The notes: generated by a model from the letters alone, not told the origin. A DNA stretch of 64,000 nt from Candidatus Phycosocius bacilliformis (GCF_003112735.1 NZ_BFBR01000001.1:372001-436000), one strand, 5' to 3'. Positions 47,699-55,840 are shown, counted from the stretch's first letter. Numbers and translations are program-made.

Positions 47699-49888
47699 CT
47701 ACTCCGCCGCCACGTGCACCTGCTCGGTGACCTCCGTGACCGTGCCGCCTGCGACCAGCAGCGTACGGTCAGCCCCAGCAATCGCGGCTTCCCTGTGCGC
47801 AACAAAGATACGGGTGCAAGATAGTCCACGTAGGGTCTCGGCAACCCGTGCTTCAGTCTCGGGGTCGAGATTGGCGGTGCCTTCGTCTAGGAACAGAATT
47901 GTCGGTTCGCGGTAGAGCGCGCGGGCAAGAAGCACGCGCTGCTGCTGCCCACCAGACAGGGTGGAGCCCAGATCACCCACCAAAGTCATCGTGCCCATTG
48001 GCATCTTGAGAATATCATCCAACACGCATGCCTTGGCCAAGCATTCTTCCACTTTCGCCATATCGTGATCTGCATCGAAGAAAGAGACATTGTCGGCAAT
48101 CGTGCCTGCCAGCAGGCGATCATCTTGTAAGACAGCGCCGATGCGATGCCGGAATGTGCGCACGCCAAAATTCTTGAGGCCCACCCCTTCAACCTTCACT
48201 TCCCCTTCGGTGGGATCAAGCAGGCCCAGAAGAACCTTCATCAAAGTCGTCTTGCCACCGCCGGACGGGCCAATGATGGCAACAAATTGGCCGGGGTCGA
48301 TGGAGAAGCTGGCATCCTTGAACACCAAGGGCTCGTGAGTTGCATAACGGAAAGAGAGTTTGTCGGCCCCAATACGGCCTTCAAACAAGCGGCCTTCTTG
48401 AATGGGCTCATCCACGCCAACTTCTGGGTCCTCATGCACCACGTCGGCGAGGCGCTCGAGGTGAAGCTCCAACGTCTTCCACTGGAAATAGATGCCAATG
48501 AGGCCGGATAGTGCCCCAGAGAATTGCCCTGCATAGGATTGAAACGCCATCAGCATGCCAAGGCTCATGGTGCCATCAATTACTTGCTTGGCACCCAGCC
48601 ACCAGACGGCAACCCCTTGCAGGCCTGTAACAATCCCAAGCCCCGCCCCGCCCCACAGGCCGACCCGCTGTATGGTAACGCTATTGTTAACGCTGGCTGC
48701 CATATCATTCTGCCATTGGCTGACCCGTTCGCGCTCTTTGCCGAATAGCTTAAATGTCCGCGCGCCGCGCAAAGTCTCCATGAACGTCGTCGACTCAACT
48801 GCCCCGAGCGAAATGCCCTCATCGGTCTTGCGCCGCACCCAAGGAAAGGTGACGGCTTGAACGATTACGGGGATGACCATACTGGCTATTACACAGCCAA
48901 ACAGCAGTGGCGAATAGAGCACCGCCATTGTGCCACCGACCACCAGCATGATGACGTTCAAAGTTGCGCCAATTGGCACGCTGGTCAAGAAACTTTGTAC
49001 TGGTCCGAGCGAGCCAAACCGGCTCATAATGTCGCCAATATGACGCTTCTCAAACCACGCCACGGGCAAGCGCAGGGCATGGCGCAACAGATTGCTCTGC
49101 ATCTGAAAGTTAAGCTGCGTGCCCAGATACATGCCGACAAAGCCTTGCAAGAGGCCAATGCAGGTCTGGATCAGAAGCAAGATCACCATGCCCGTGCCAA
49201 TGGTGGTCAGAAGGTCCATATCGCCTTTGGAAATGGCATCATCAATGATCAATTGGTTCAGCATCGGGCTGAATACGCCAATCACTTGCACGACAAGGGC
49301 TAGCAGGAAGAGCTGGATGACAGGGCCTTTGAGGCCCTTCAGCGTGCTCCAGAGATCAGACAGTCGAACCCGCTCGACGTGCTTCTTCTTGGTAAAAGCG
49401 GGTGTAGGTGTCAGTTCCAGCGCCACACCGGTGAAGGAACGCCCAATCTCTGCGGGGGCGACTTTGCGCACACCGCGCGCGGGGTCATGAATAACGGCCC
49501 AAATTCCGCCTGGCCCATTCCAAGCCTTTTTTAGCACGACATAGTGGGATAAATTCCAATGCAGCACACAAGGCGGCTTGAGGCTCGGTAATTCATCGAC
49601 TTCTAACCGCAAGGGCCTACCCACCATGCCCAGCCCGTCGGCCATATCCATGACGCTTTTGAGGGTCGTGCCCTTCAGGCTGGCGCTGAATTTGCGGCGA
49701 AGATCAGAGAGCGTGTGACGTTGGCCATGGGCGGCGGCAACCATGGCAAGGCAGGTCAAGCCACACTCCGCCGCCTCTGCCTGCAGGATCATCGGCAGCT
49801 TGTCGGAGTGGAACAGACGGGTCAGCCACATGCGGCTTTCGTCGTGGGAGTTTATGCCGGAGTTTAGATCACTTACATTGTTGCGCAA
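47699..49888 (-). CDS. Peptidase C39-containing ABC exporter (CvaB/LagD type)
   Basis: 729 residues in three parts. The N-terminal C39 peptidase has Gln36, Cys42 (QAEAAECGLTC), His115 (NLSHYVVL) and Asp135 (HDPA), a complete catalytic set. Next comes a six-helix type-1 exporter membrane domain (about 185-470). The C-terminal ATPase has Walker A (GPSGGGKTT), signature LSGGQQQR and Walker B (ILFLDEGTANLD). Such exporters cut a double-glycine leader and pump the mature peptide across the inner membrane. The divergent gene at 50090 has exactly such a leader, and an HlyD adaptor gene follows in that operon. An alternative start is the ATG at 49831 (MWLTRLF). Confidence 0.93.
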   Translation of the reverse strand: MRNNVSDLNSGINSHDESRMWLTRLFHSDKLPMILQAEAAECGLTCLAMVAAAHGQRHTLSDLRRKFSASLKGTTLKSVMDMADGLGMVGRPLRLEVDELPSLKPPCVLHWNLSHYVVLKKAWNGPGGIWAVIHDPARGVRKVAPAEIGRSFTGVALELTPTPAFTKKKHVERVRLSDLWSTLKGLKGPVIQLFLLALVVQVIGVFSPMLNQLIIDDAISKGDMDLLTTIGTGMVILLLIQTCIGLLQGFVGMYLGTQLNFQMQSNLLRHALRLPVAWFEKRHIGDIMSRFGSLGPVQSFLTSVPIGATLNVIMLVVGGTMAVLYSPLLFGCVIASMVIPVIVQAVTFPWVRRKTDEGISLGAVESTTFMETLRGARTFKLFGKERERVSQWQNDMAASVNNSVTIQRVGLWGGAGLGIVTGLQGVAVWWLGAKQVIDGTMSLGMLMAFQSYAGQFSGALSGLIGIYFQWKTLELHLERLADVVHEDPEVGVDEPIQEGRLFEGRIGADKLSFRYATHEPLVFKDASFSIDPGQFVAIIGPSGGGKTTLMKVLLGLLDPTEGEVKVEGVGLKNFGVRTFRHRIGAVLQDDRLLAGTIADNVSFFDADHDMAKVEECLAKACVLDDILKMPMGTMTLVGDLGSTLSGGQQQRVLLARALYREPTILFLDEGTANLDPETEARVAETLRGLSCTRIFVAHREAAIAGADRTLLVAGGTVTEVTEQVHVAAE

Positions 49889-49918
49889 TAGATGTTCCGA
49901 TTACTGGGTACTCCGCTT

Positions 49919-49956
49919 CAGCTGTACTTCGCAAAGCCGCAGCTGTACCTCACAAA
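49919..49956. repeat. Tandem direct repeat in divergent promoter region
   Basis: CAGCTGTACTTCGCAAA (49919-49935) and CAGCTGTACCTCACAAA (49940-49956) match at 15 of 17 positions and start 21 bp apart, two helical turns. They lie between the exporter gene and the precursor peptide gene. A TTGACA box (49986-49991) lies just downstream toward the precursor gene. This layout suits activation or repression of the export locus by a dimeric regulator. Confidence 0.5.
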
Positions 49957-50089
49957 TTTGTGTCTGCGTGGTTAACGAACGCAACTTGACATACCCTCCC
50001 CGAGCCCGTCAACTTTACTCACGGTCGATTAGGCCGCGGAACACAGAGATGTGATATCCAATTTTAACATCTATGATGGAGCTGAAGTT

Positions 50090-50473
50090 ATGCGCGTATT
50101 GACGGTCGATGAAGTTAGGTATGTTAGCGGCGGAAATAGTCCCCCTCCTGCCCCACCAGCTCCGAGCACACCCTCAAAGCCTGCTGAAAAACCCAAGGAA
50201 GAAGACCGGCAGGTCGAAACCGTGGTGGTCGTTGGAGTCCGTGGGCCAACTGGAGTAGGCGGCTTCGTCGGAGGCGGTTGGATTGGCGGATCAGTTGGTC
50301 GACCTGGCGTTGTGGTTCAGCCTGTGAAGCCAGCAGACCCTGAAAAGCCAGAAGTCAAAGTAGAAGTGCAGCCAGATGCGATTGATGTTATGGTGCCAGT
50401 CAACACGTCAAGGGAAGCACGGCAACGCTTCTGGGGCCGAGCCTTCGGAACTCCGCCTGCTGCAATCCCATAA
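50090..50473 (+). CDS. Double-glycine leader precursor with Pro/Gly-rich core
   Basis: 127 residues from the ATG at 50090; GGAG is eight bases upstream, so the open frame back to 50051 is rejected. The leader MRVLTVDEVRYVSGG ends in Gly-Gly and has the hydrophobic spacing expected by C39 peptidases. The predicted 112-residue core starts NSPPPAPPAPSTPSKP, has a charged KPKEEDR segment, then a VVVVGVRGPTGVGGFVGGG region with glycine zippers. It ends FWGRAFGTPPAAIP. The core has no Cys, so no lanthionine, sactionine or disulphide linkage is expected. I know no family for it. The exporter, ClpP-like lipoprotein and HlyD genes adjoin. Confidence 0.75.
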   Translation: MRVLTVDEVRYVSGGNSPPPAPPAPSTPSKPAEKPKEEDRQVETVVVVGVRGPTGVGGFVGGGWIGGSVGRPGVVVQPVKPADPEKPEVKVEVQPDAIDVMVPVNTSREARQRFWGRAFGTPPAAIP

Positions 50474-50513
50474 AGCGTTTTGAAAAGCTAATGGACCTGT
50501 AGAGGCAACTTGG

Positions 50514-50550
50514 CGACCTACTTTCCGGAAATTTTTGGATAAGTAGGTCG
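50514..50550. other. Long inverted repeat between precursor and lipoprotein genes
   Basis: CGACCTACTT (50514-50523) and AAGTAGGTCG (50541-50550) are perfect 10-bp arms around a 17-base AT-rich centre whose ends (TCC, GGA) can extend the stem with a one-base bulge. No T run follows, so it is not a standard terminator. It may set the ratio of precursor to downstream transcripts or be an operator. Confidence 0.45.
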
Positions 50551-50603
50551 TCGTACTGTGTCTAAACGCCTCAATTTTGCTGGCTAAGGGGAATTAAAAG
50601 TCT

Positions 50604-51395
50604 GTGAAAACAATACCAACATTTGCAGTGCGAATAGCTTGTTCGGTGTGTCTATGCTTCTCTTCAGGGTGTATGTCGCGACCCGTCATTGAGTATTCAG
50701 GACCCATTACGCAAACCAACATCAAACCAGTTTTGGAAGCGCTAGATCGCGACAGCCATTACACACTCCGTATACGTAGTTTGGGGGGTGATGGATCAGC
50801 AGGCATCGCTCTAGCCGAAAAAGTTCAGGAACGAAAGATACCGGTAGTAATATATGACTATTGTGGATCAGCATGTGCCTTGGTCTTTATTGCTTCGCCG
50901 GAAAAGAGGGTCGAGCCAAACACGGCGCTTTTATTTCATTGGAGTATGAACTCTCATGCAGATTTTCTTACGAGTCGACTCGGCAAACTGAATCCAGAAG
51001 TCGAAAAAGCTCGCGATCTAGCAACGCGCGAACTTCAAATTCTTGAGAGGGCTGGTATTTCGAATGATCTGCTGAAGGATTCCATCAAACTGGTCGAGCC
51101 GACCTGCGTGAGCGCTGAAATCGAGAACGGACAGTTAAACTACTTCGGTCGATCAAAATTGGGATTTGTAGTGTTTTCGAGGGACGCTCTGAAGCAGTAT
51201 GGGTTTCAGATAAAGGCGGGCAGAAATCTCATTGATACTGCGGCTGACTTGGACAAGGTTGCATCAAAGCGGCCTGAATGGGGTCCGGTTGGGTTTGTTG
51301 CTTCTCGTGCTGTTTCTGATCAAATTGAGTACGCGCATACGATTGCCAACTGTGGCGCAGATGACAAATCCACTCTTCAGCTTCTGAAACAATAG
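50604..51395 (+). CDS. ClpP-fold (COG3904-like) envelope lipoprotein, putative serine protease
   Basis: 263 residues, GTG start, with AAGGGG 12 bases upstream. The N-terminus (FAVRIACSVCLCFSSGC) is a signal peptide; Cys23 may be lipid-modified, though the lipobox is not ideal. The body shows LRIRSLGGDGSAGIALAEKV, then VVIYDYCGSACALVFIAS with Ser89, then ALLFHWSMN with His112. Ser and His are 23 residues apart, close to ClpP, so a ClpP/crotonase-fold peptidase is likely. No chaperone-binding features are seen. The gene is visibly more AT-rich than its neighbours. It precedes HlyD by six bases and may act on the exported peptide. Confidence 0.7.
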   Translation: MKTIPTFAVRIACSVCLCFSSGCMSRPVIEYSGPITQTNIKPVLEALDRDSHYTLRIRSLGGDGSAGIALAEKVQERKIPVVIYDYCGSACALVFIASPEKRVEPNTALLFHWSMNSHADFLTSRLGKLNPEVEKARDLATRELQILERAGISNDLLKDSIKLVEPTCVSAEIENGQLNYFGRSKLGFVVFSRDALKQYGFQIKAGRNLIDTAADLDKVASKRPEWGPVGFVASRAVSDQIEYAHTIANCGADDKSTLQLLKQ

Positions 51396-51401
51396 TAGGC
51401 A

Positions 51402-52865
51402 ATGACCCTCTTCCGCCCCGCCGTCATTGAAGCCCAGCGCCGCCGTGTTTACGGCAGCGTAACACTGCATCAGCCCGCCAGATTGGCAGCATTCACGGCA
51501 GTAGCGGTCATCAGCGTTGCCATTGGCACGGTCTATCTGGCACTTGGCCAATATGCACGCAAAGAGACCGTAGCAGGGTGGATTGCGCCAGAGGCGGGTT
51601 TATCGGCTGTCTATGCGCCGCGTGGCGGGGTGGCAGATGCCGTGCTGGTCCGCCAAGGGGATCTGGTGGCTGAGGGCCAGCCTTTGATGCGGCTTGCTTT
51701 GGATGTGTCAGGGGCTGACGGTGCCGTGGTACCACTGCAGCGAGCACAGACCCGGGCGCGGTTGACCGAGATTGAGCTGCAGGCCGCCGCCAGCGCCCAA
51801 CGCTTTGCCGAAGAGAGCCGCAGGCTTGCAGAACGGGCGAGTGCCACGCTCGACCGCTTTGCAGCCGAAGATGCGCGCCTAATGGAGGCGGCACGCGGCA
51901 ATGCCAATCGCTTTACCCAGGATGATGCGCGCTTAGCTGATCGTGCGATGGCCGCCCGCGCCGACGCCAGCCGCCTTGAGGCCAGCCGCGAGCTGGCTCA
52001 AGGCCAATTGGCCATCTCTGAACGCGCCGAAGCCCAAGCCCGAACCTTAGTATCCAAAGGCTATATGGCGAGCACCGAGGCTGATCGGCGGGCACAAGCC
52101 AGTATTGCTGCCCGCGCCCAATTGGGCGACCTTAACCGGCAAATCCAATCCCGCCTTGACGAGGCCAAGGATTATGACCGCCAGCGCCAATCCCTTCGCG
52201 CCACCCATCAAGCCGAACTGGCCGACATCGCTCGCCAACGTGCCACTCTTGCCGCGTCACGTTCTGGCGAGACCAAAGACCTGATGCGTCAACGTCAAGC
52301 CCTTGAGCCTGCGCGCGCTTCTGAAGCCAGTCAGCTGCGCAGTGCTAAGACACAATTGGAAACGGGGCTGACCGAGCTTTCGGTGCAGGACGGCTATGTC
52401 GTGCGTGCCCCCGTTGCGGGCCGGGTGGCGAGCCTCAATATCCGCCCCGGCGAAGCAGCCAACCCCAATGTGCCCTTGATCAATCTCTCGCCCAAGGGCA
52501 GCCCGATGGAAGCACAAATCTTGGTGCCTACGCGTGCGGCGGGCTTCATCACCGAAGGCCAGCGCGTGCGCCTGATGGTCGATGCCTTTCCGTTCCAGCA
52601 ATTCGGGGCCATTCAAGGCGAAGTGCGCGAAATCGCCCGCTCAGCCCTACGCCCCGGCGAAATTGCAGCGCCTATCGAGTTCAAAGAACCCGTCTACCGC
52701 ATCCGCGTGGCGCTGACTGGCCCCGGCATCCAAGCCTACGGCAAAGACCGCCCCCTCCAGCCCGGCATGACGTTGAAGGCCGATGTCATCACCGACAAAC
52801 GCACTTTCATGAGCTGGCTGCTTGATCCACTTCTTGCGGCGCGGGCTAGGGCCGCGGCGGGATAA
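51402..52865 (+). CDS. HlyD-family membrane fusion protein
   Basis: 487 residues. A single N-terminal membrane segment (AAFTAVAVISVAIGTVYLAL) is followed by a split lipoyl domain (VYAPRGGVADAVLVRQGDLV and VVRAPVAGRVASLNIRPGE). A very long Ala/Arg/Glu-rich coiled coil (about residues 110-330) lies between the halves. The beta-barrel and C-terminal region follow (FQQFGAIQGEVREIA, LQPGMTLKADVITDKRTFMSWLLDPL). These proteins link an inner-membrane ABC exporter to an outer-membrane channel. The partner exporter is the C39 ABC gene; no TolC-like gene is in the window. The stop abuts the DUF2164 stop from the opposite strand. Confidence 0.93.
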   Translation: MTLFRPAVIEAQRRRVYGSVTLHQPARLAAFTAVAVISVAIGTVYLALGQYARKETVAGWIAPEAGLSAVYAPRGGVADAVLVRQGDLVAEGQPLMRLALDVSGADGAVVPLQRAQTRARLTEIELQAAASAQRFAEESRRLAERASATLDRFAAEDARLMEAARGNANRFTQDDARLADRAMAARADASRLEASRELAQGQLAISERAEAQARTLVSKGYMASTEADRRAQASIAARAQLGDLNRQIQSRLDEAKDYDRQRQSLRATHQAELADIARQRATLAASRSGETKDLMRQRQALEPARASEASQLRSAKTQLETGLTELSVQDGYVVRAPVAGRVASLNIRPGEAANPNVPLINLSPKGSPMEAQILVPTRAAGFITEGQRVRLMVDAFPFQQFGAIQGEVREIARSALRPGEIAAPIEFKEPVYRIRVALTGPGIQAYGKDRPLQPGMTLKADVITDKRTFMSWLLDPLLAARARAAAG

Positions 52866-53120
52866 TCACTTCCGGCGTCGCCAGTAGGTAAAGGGTTCTT
52901 GATAGATGTCTTGGTCCAATTCGGTGATCAGGCCTTGCAGGCGGGCTTGGGCGTCTTGGACGCCTTGATTGTAGAAAAGTGGGCCGAGGTCTTGGGCGAT
53001 GAAGTCAAGCAGGGCTTCAATCGCCAAATTGCCGACGGGCTCATCAAGATTCTCGGCACAATATTGGCTGAGAGCTTTGATGGCATCCTGACGCTGATCC
53101 CGGGGCAAAGAAGGCATCAA
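52866..53120 (-). CDS. DUF2164 small protein
   Basis: 84 residues. NLAIEALLDFIAQDLGPLFYNQGVQDAQARL is the DUF2164 core. Function unknown, small and probably cytoplasmic. The start is one of two adjacent ATGs (53120 or 53117). Downstream of pheA on the minus strand with a 20-base gap, so possibly the last gene of that unit. It is immediately convergent with the HlyD gene. Confidence 0.88.
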   Translation of the reverse strand: MMPSLPRDQRQDAIKALSQYCAENLDEPVGNLAIEALLDFIAQDLGPLFYNQGVQDAQARLQGLITELDQDIYQEPFTYWRRRK

Positions 53121-53140
53121 ATTAGGTCCTGTATTGTCGC

Positions 53141-54010
53141 CTAACCAGCAGTGGCCGAGGACTCGAGATTGCGATAGGGATGAGCCTTATAGACGCCAAG
53201 GATTTTCAACTCAGCAGAGAAAAACTTCAATTCCTGCAACGCCAGTTGCACATTGCGCTCATTTGGGTGGCCTTCAATATCGGCATAAAATTGGGTGGCA
53301 TGGAAACTTCCGCCCACCTGATAACTTTCCAGCTTGGTCATGTTGACGCCATTGGTGGCAAACCCGCCCATGGCCTTATAGAGCGCGGCAGGAATATTTC
53401 GGACCTGAAAGACAAAACTTGTGATGTACTTACCATCTTCGAGATCGGCATCATCAGGAGTGGCCGAGAGAATGACAAAGCGGGTGGCATTGTGGGGCTC
53501 ATCCTCCACATCGGCGCGCAGGATCGGTAGATCGTAAAAAGAGGCGGCCAAGGTTGATCCAAGAGCCGCCACGCTCTTGTCTCCCAGTTCAGCAATCTCG
53601 CGCACAGCACCCGCAGTGTCGGCGGTTTTGACGGCTTCAGCTCCCAGTTCTCTGATGATTTTGCGGCATTGGCCGAGCGCCATTGGGTGGGAACGGATTT
53701 TGCGGATATCGGCCAAAGCAGCCCCTTTGACACCGACAAGTTGGTGATGGATAGGGGCAAAATACTCCCCCACAATATAGAGGCCGGCTTCAGGCAAAAG
53801 ATGGTGCACATCGCCCACCCGGCCAGCCAACGTGTTTTCAATCGCTATCATCGCCCGTTCAGCTTTGCCGCTGGCAACGGCGGCAAAAGCGTCTTCAAAG
53901 GTCTGACAAGGCAAAGGCTCCAGATCCGGACAGGCAGCCTTGGCCGCAGCATGGGAATTGGCCCCCAATTCACCCTGAAAGGCGATTTTTCCCGCAGATA
54001 GCGCGCTCAC
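53141..54010 (-). CDS. pheA: Prephenate dehydratase
   Basis: 289 residues from a GTG at 54010, whose GTGA overlaps the kdsB stop by four bases; CAGGAG seven to eight bases upstream supports it over the TTG at 54043. Features: AFQGELGANSHAAA, IENTLAGRVGDVHHLL, the catalytic region DTAGAVREIA, and the C-terminal ACT domain with NMTKLESYQVGGSFHATQFY. It makes phenylpyruvate from prephenate, the committed step to phenylalanine. The ACT domain implies feedback inhibition by phenylalanine. It has no chorismate mutase domain. Confidence 0.95.
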   Translation of the reverse strand: MSALSAGKIAFQGELGANSHAAAKAACPDLEPLPCQTFEDAFAAVASGKAERAMIAIENTLAGRVGDVHHLLPEAGLYIVGEYFAPIHHQLVGVKGAALADIRKIRSHPMALGQCRKIIRELGAEAVKTADTAGAVREIAELGDKSVAALGSTLAASFYDLPILRADVEDEPHNATRFVILSATPDDADLEDGKYITSFVFQVRNIPAALYKAMGGFATNGVNMTKLESYQVGGSFHATQFYADIEGHPNERNVQLALQELKFFSAELKILGVYKAHPYRNLESSATAG

Positions 54011-54804
54011 GTTGGGGTCTCCTGATTGTTGTTGTGATACCAAGCCCGGGCTGCTTCCAAATGCTCTGGTGTGTCCACACCTTTGGGGAAGACCGCTACT
54101 GCGCGGGCGGCAATCCCCATCCCCAGTTCCAAAGCACGCAATTGTTCCAGCTTTTCGCGCTTTTCAAGGGCGGAAGGCGGGGCAGCAACAAAGCGGGCCA
54201 AACTGTTTCGCCGCCAAACATAAAGGCCGACATGACGCATCACAGGCCCGGGCCCGCTCGGCGCATCGGCTCGGGTGAAGTAGAGACAGCGACCCGTTGT
54301 CGCAGGCAAAGTGCCCTGCCCGTCTTCTTCCTGCCCGTCTTCATCATCTGGCCAAGAAACGATTGCCTTAACCACATTGGGGTCCGCCCGCTCAACCGGA
54401 TCATCACTCGGCGACACCAAAGTCGATAGGCCGGCCTCGGGGCTGTCTTCCAATGCGGCCAGCGCGGATTGCAGCAACGCGGGGTCCAAGGTCGGCATGT
54501 CGCCTTGCAGATTAATGATGGGATCAAACTGGCCTTCAGGATCCAGTGCCGCCAAAGCAGCATGAATCCGGTCTGATCCAGAGGGCAAATCGGGATTGGT
54601 GAGCACCGCCATGGCACCGGCGGTTTCTGCTGCAGCAACAATCTCGGGCTCGCCAGCAGCGACGGCAACCGGGCCTAGACCAGCCAGCAAGGCCCGCTCG
54701 ATCACCCGCGCGATCATCGGCTTTCCAGCAATATCGGCCAAAGGCTTGCCGGGCAGACGGGTGGCAGCCATGCGTGCAGGAATGACAATCAAGGGTCGCG
54801 ACAT
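54007..54804 (-). CDS. kdsB: 3-deoxy-manno-octulosonate cytidylyltransferase
   Basis: 265 residues. Nucleotidyltransferase motifs: IVIPARMAATRLPGKPL, SGSDRIHAAL, NLQGDMPTLDP, and HVGLYVWRRNSLARF. The enzyme makes CMP-Kdo for the inner core of lipopolysaccharide. A Glu/Asp-rich loop (DDEDGQEEDGQG, about residues 153-164) appears longer than in the family members I know. The pheA start overlaps its end by four bases. Usual length for KdsB is about 245-250. Confidence 0.95.
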   Translation of the reverse strand: MSRPLIVIPARMAATRLPGKPLADIAGKPMIARVIERALLAGLGPVAVAAGEPEIVAAAETAGAMAVLTNPDLPSGSDRIHAALAALDPEGQFDPIINLQGDMPTLDPALLQSALAALEDSPEAGLSTLVSPSDDPVERADPNVVKAIVSWPDDEDGQEEDGQGTLPATTGRCLYFTRADAPSGPGPVMRHVGLYVWRRNSLARFVAAPPSALEKREKLEQLRALELGMGIAARAVAVFPKGVDTPEHLEAARAWYHNNNQETPT

Positions 54805-55012
54805 CGTGATAGTCCTCAGTCTGGGGCCGTTCTTAAAGAAGCGAGCACCAATTGGCGAGCCTCAGGGATAGCAGCGCCACAGCACTAACTGTTGAAAGCC
54901 GATAAGACGCATGCCATAGGACAGTTTGATCCGCAAAGCCGCCAGCCTAGCCCCTAAAATAACGGGGTAAGCCTTGTGGCAAAAGCGATGCAACAGGGAT
55001 ATCAGCACCGTT

Positions 55013-55711
55013 ATGAGCAGCAATAATCTGTGGTTCAACATGGTTGCCGGCGCCATTCTGGCGACTGGCTTGGGCATTATGGGCCTCCGCACTTTAGGCG
55101 ATATGGTCTATGCCAATAATCAAGAAGCCGTCGGGTTCCCCGTCGAAGTCGCCGAAGCCCCAGCCGGGGGTGCGGCTGCCGATGCCGGGCCGGAATTGAT
55201 GCCAGATTGGGGAACGCTTCTGGCCGACCCTGCCAAGACCGCCGAGCTGGTGGCCCAAGGCGACAAGCTGCATAAAGTCTGCTCGTCCTGCCATAATGTC
55301 GAGCCTGGAAGCGCCAATAAGACCGGCCCATCGCTGTATGAAGTGTTCGGGCGCACGGCAGGGACCCATGGTGGGTTCGCCTATTCCGACGCCATGAAGG
55401 CCTATGGCAAGGCTTGGGACTATGATGGGCTATATAACTTCTTGAAAGCCCCAAAGACCTATATCAAAGGCACTGCCATGTCTTATGCAGGTATGGGCAA
55501 GTCGTCAGACCGTGTGGCTGTGGTGGCTTATCTGCGCTCGCTGGCACCATCACCGGCTGCTTTGCCAGCACCAGACCCAACACGGGATCCAGCCCAAGCG
55601 GCCGCCGCAGCAGCAGCGGCAGCGGCACCTGCAGATGGCGCGGCGGCACCTGCTGACGGGGCGGCACCGGCTGCGACAGATGCTGCAGCTGCCCCTGCCG
55701 CACCAAAATAG
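55013..55711 (+). CDS. Membrane-anchored c-type cytochrome
   Basis: About 232 residues from the ATG at 55013. An N-terminal anchor (NMVAGAILATGLGIMGL) is followed by a linker and a class-I cytochrome c domain with haem motif CSSCH. The axial Met is probably in GTAMSYAG. The last 45 residues are almost only Ala, Pro, Asp and Gly. It resembles the CycM/c552 type that carries electrons from complex III to oxidases on the periplasmic face. The upstream frame to 54974 is rejected as the family starts at the anchor. A stem-loop follows. Confidence 0.87.
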   Translation: MSSNNLWFNMVAGAILATGLGIMGLRTLGDMVYANNQEAVGFPVEVAEAPAGGAAADAGPELMPDWGTLLADPAKTAELVAQGDKLHKVCSSCHNVEPGSANKTGPSLYEVFGRTAGTHGGFAYSDAMKAYGKAWDYDGLYNFLKAPKTYIKGTAMSYAGMGKSSDRVAVVAYLRSLAPSPAALPAPDPTRDPAQAAAAAAAAAAPADGAAAPADGAAPAATDAAAAPAAPK

Positions 55712-55726
55712 ACTACATTCTTTCGG

Positions 55727-55759
55727 CGGGGCCATCGTTTAGAACTGGCCATGGCCCCG
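55727..55759. other. Stem-loop between cytochrome c and etfB
   Basis: CGGGGCCAT (55727-55735) and ATGGCCCCG (55751-55759) are perfect 9-bp arms with a 15-base loop. It lies 15 bases after the cytochrome stop and about 80 bases before etfB. No T run follows, so termination would be weak. It may be a processing or stabilising hairpin. Confidence 0.4.
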
Positions 55760-55840
55760 ACCGAACCCATATACACAATCGTGGGGTAAGCTGGCGACCT
55801 TGCCCCAAACAGACAAACGCTCACTCAGTGGAGACGCCCC

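Noticed and set aside
49743-50054. Possible small plus-strand gene before the precursor peptide
   Set aside because: The first half is antisense to the C39 domain and the rest crosses the divergent control region; no ribosome site or recognisable product. An immunity protein here is therefore not supported.
50051-50089. Longer N-terminus for the precursor peptide
   Set aside because: The extra 13 residues would precede a leader that already begins with a well-spaced GGAG and ATG at 50090.
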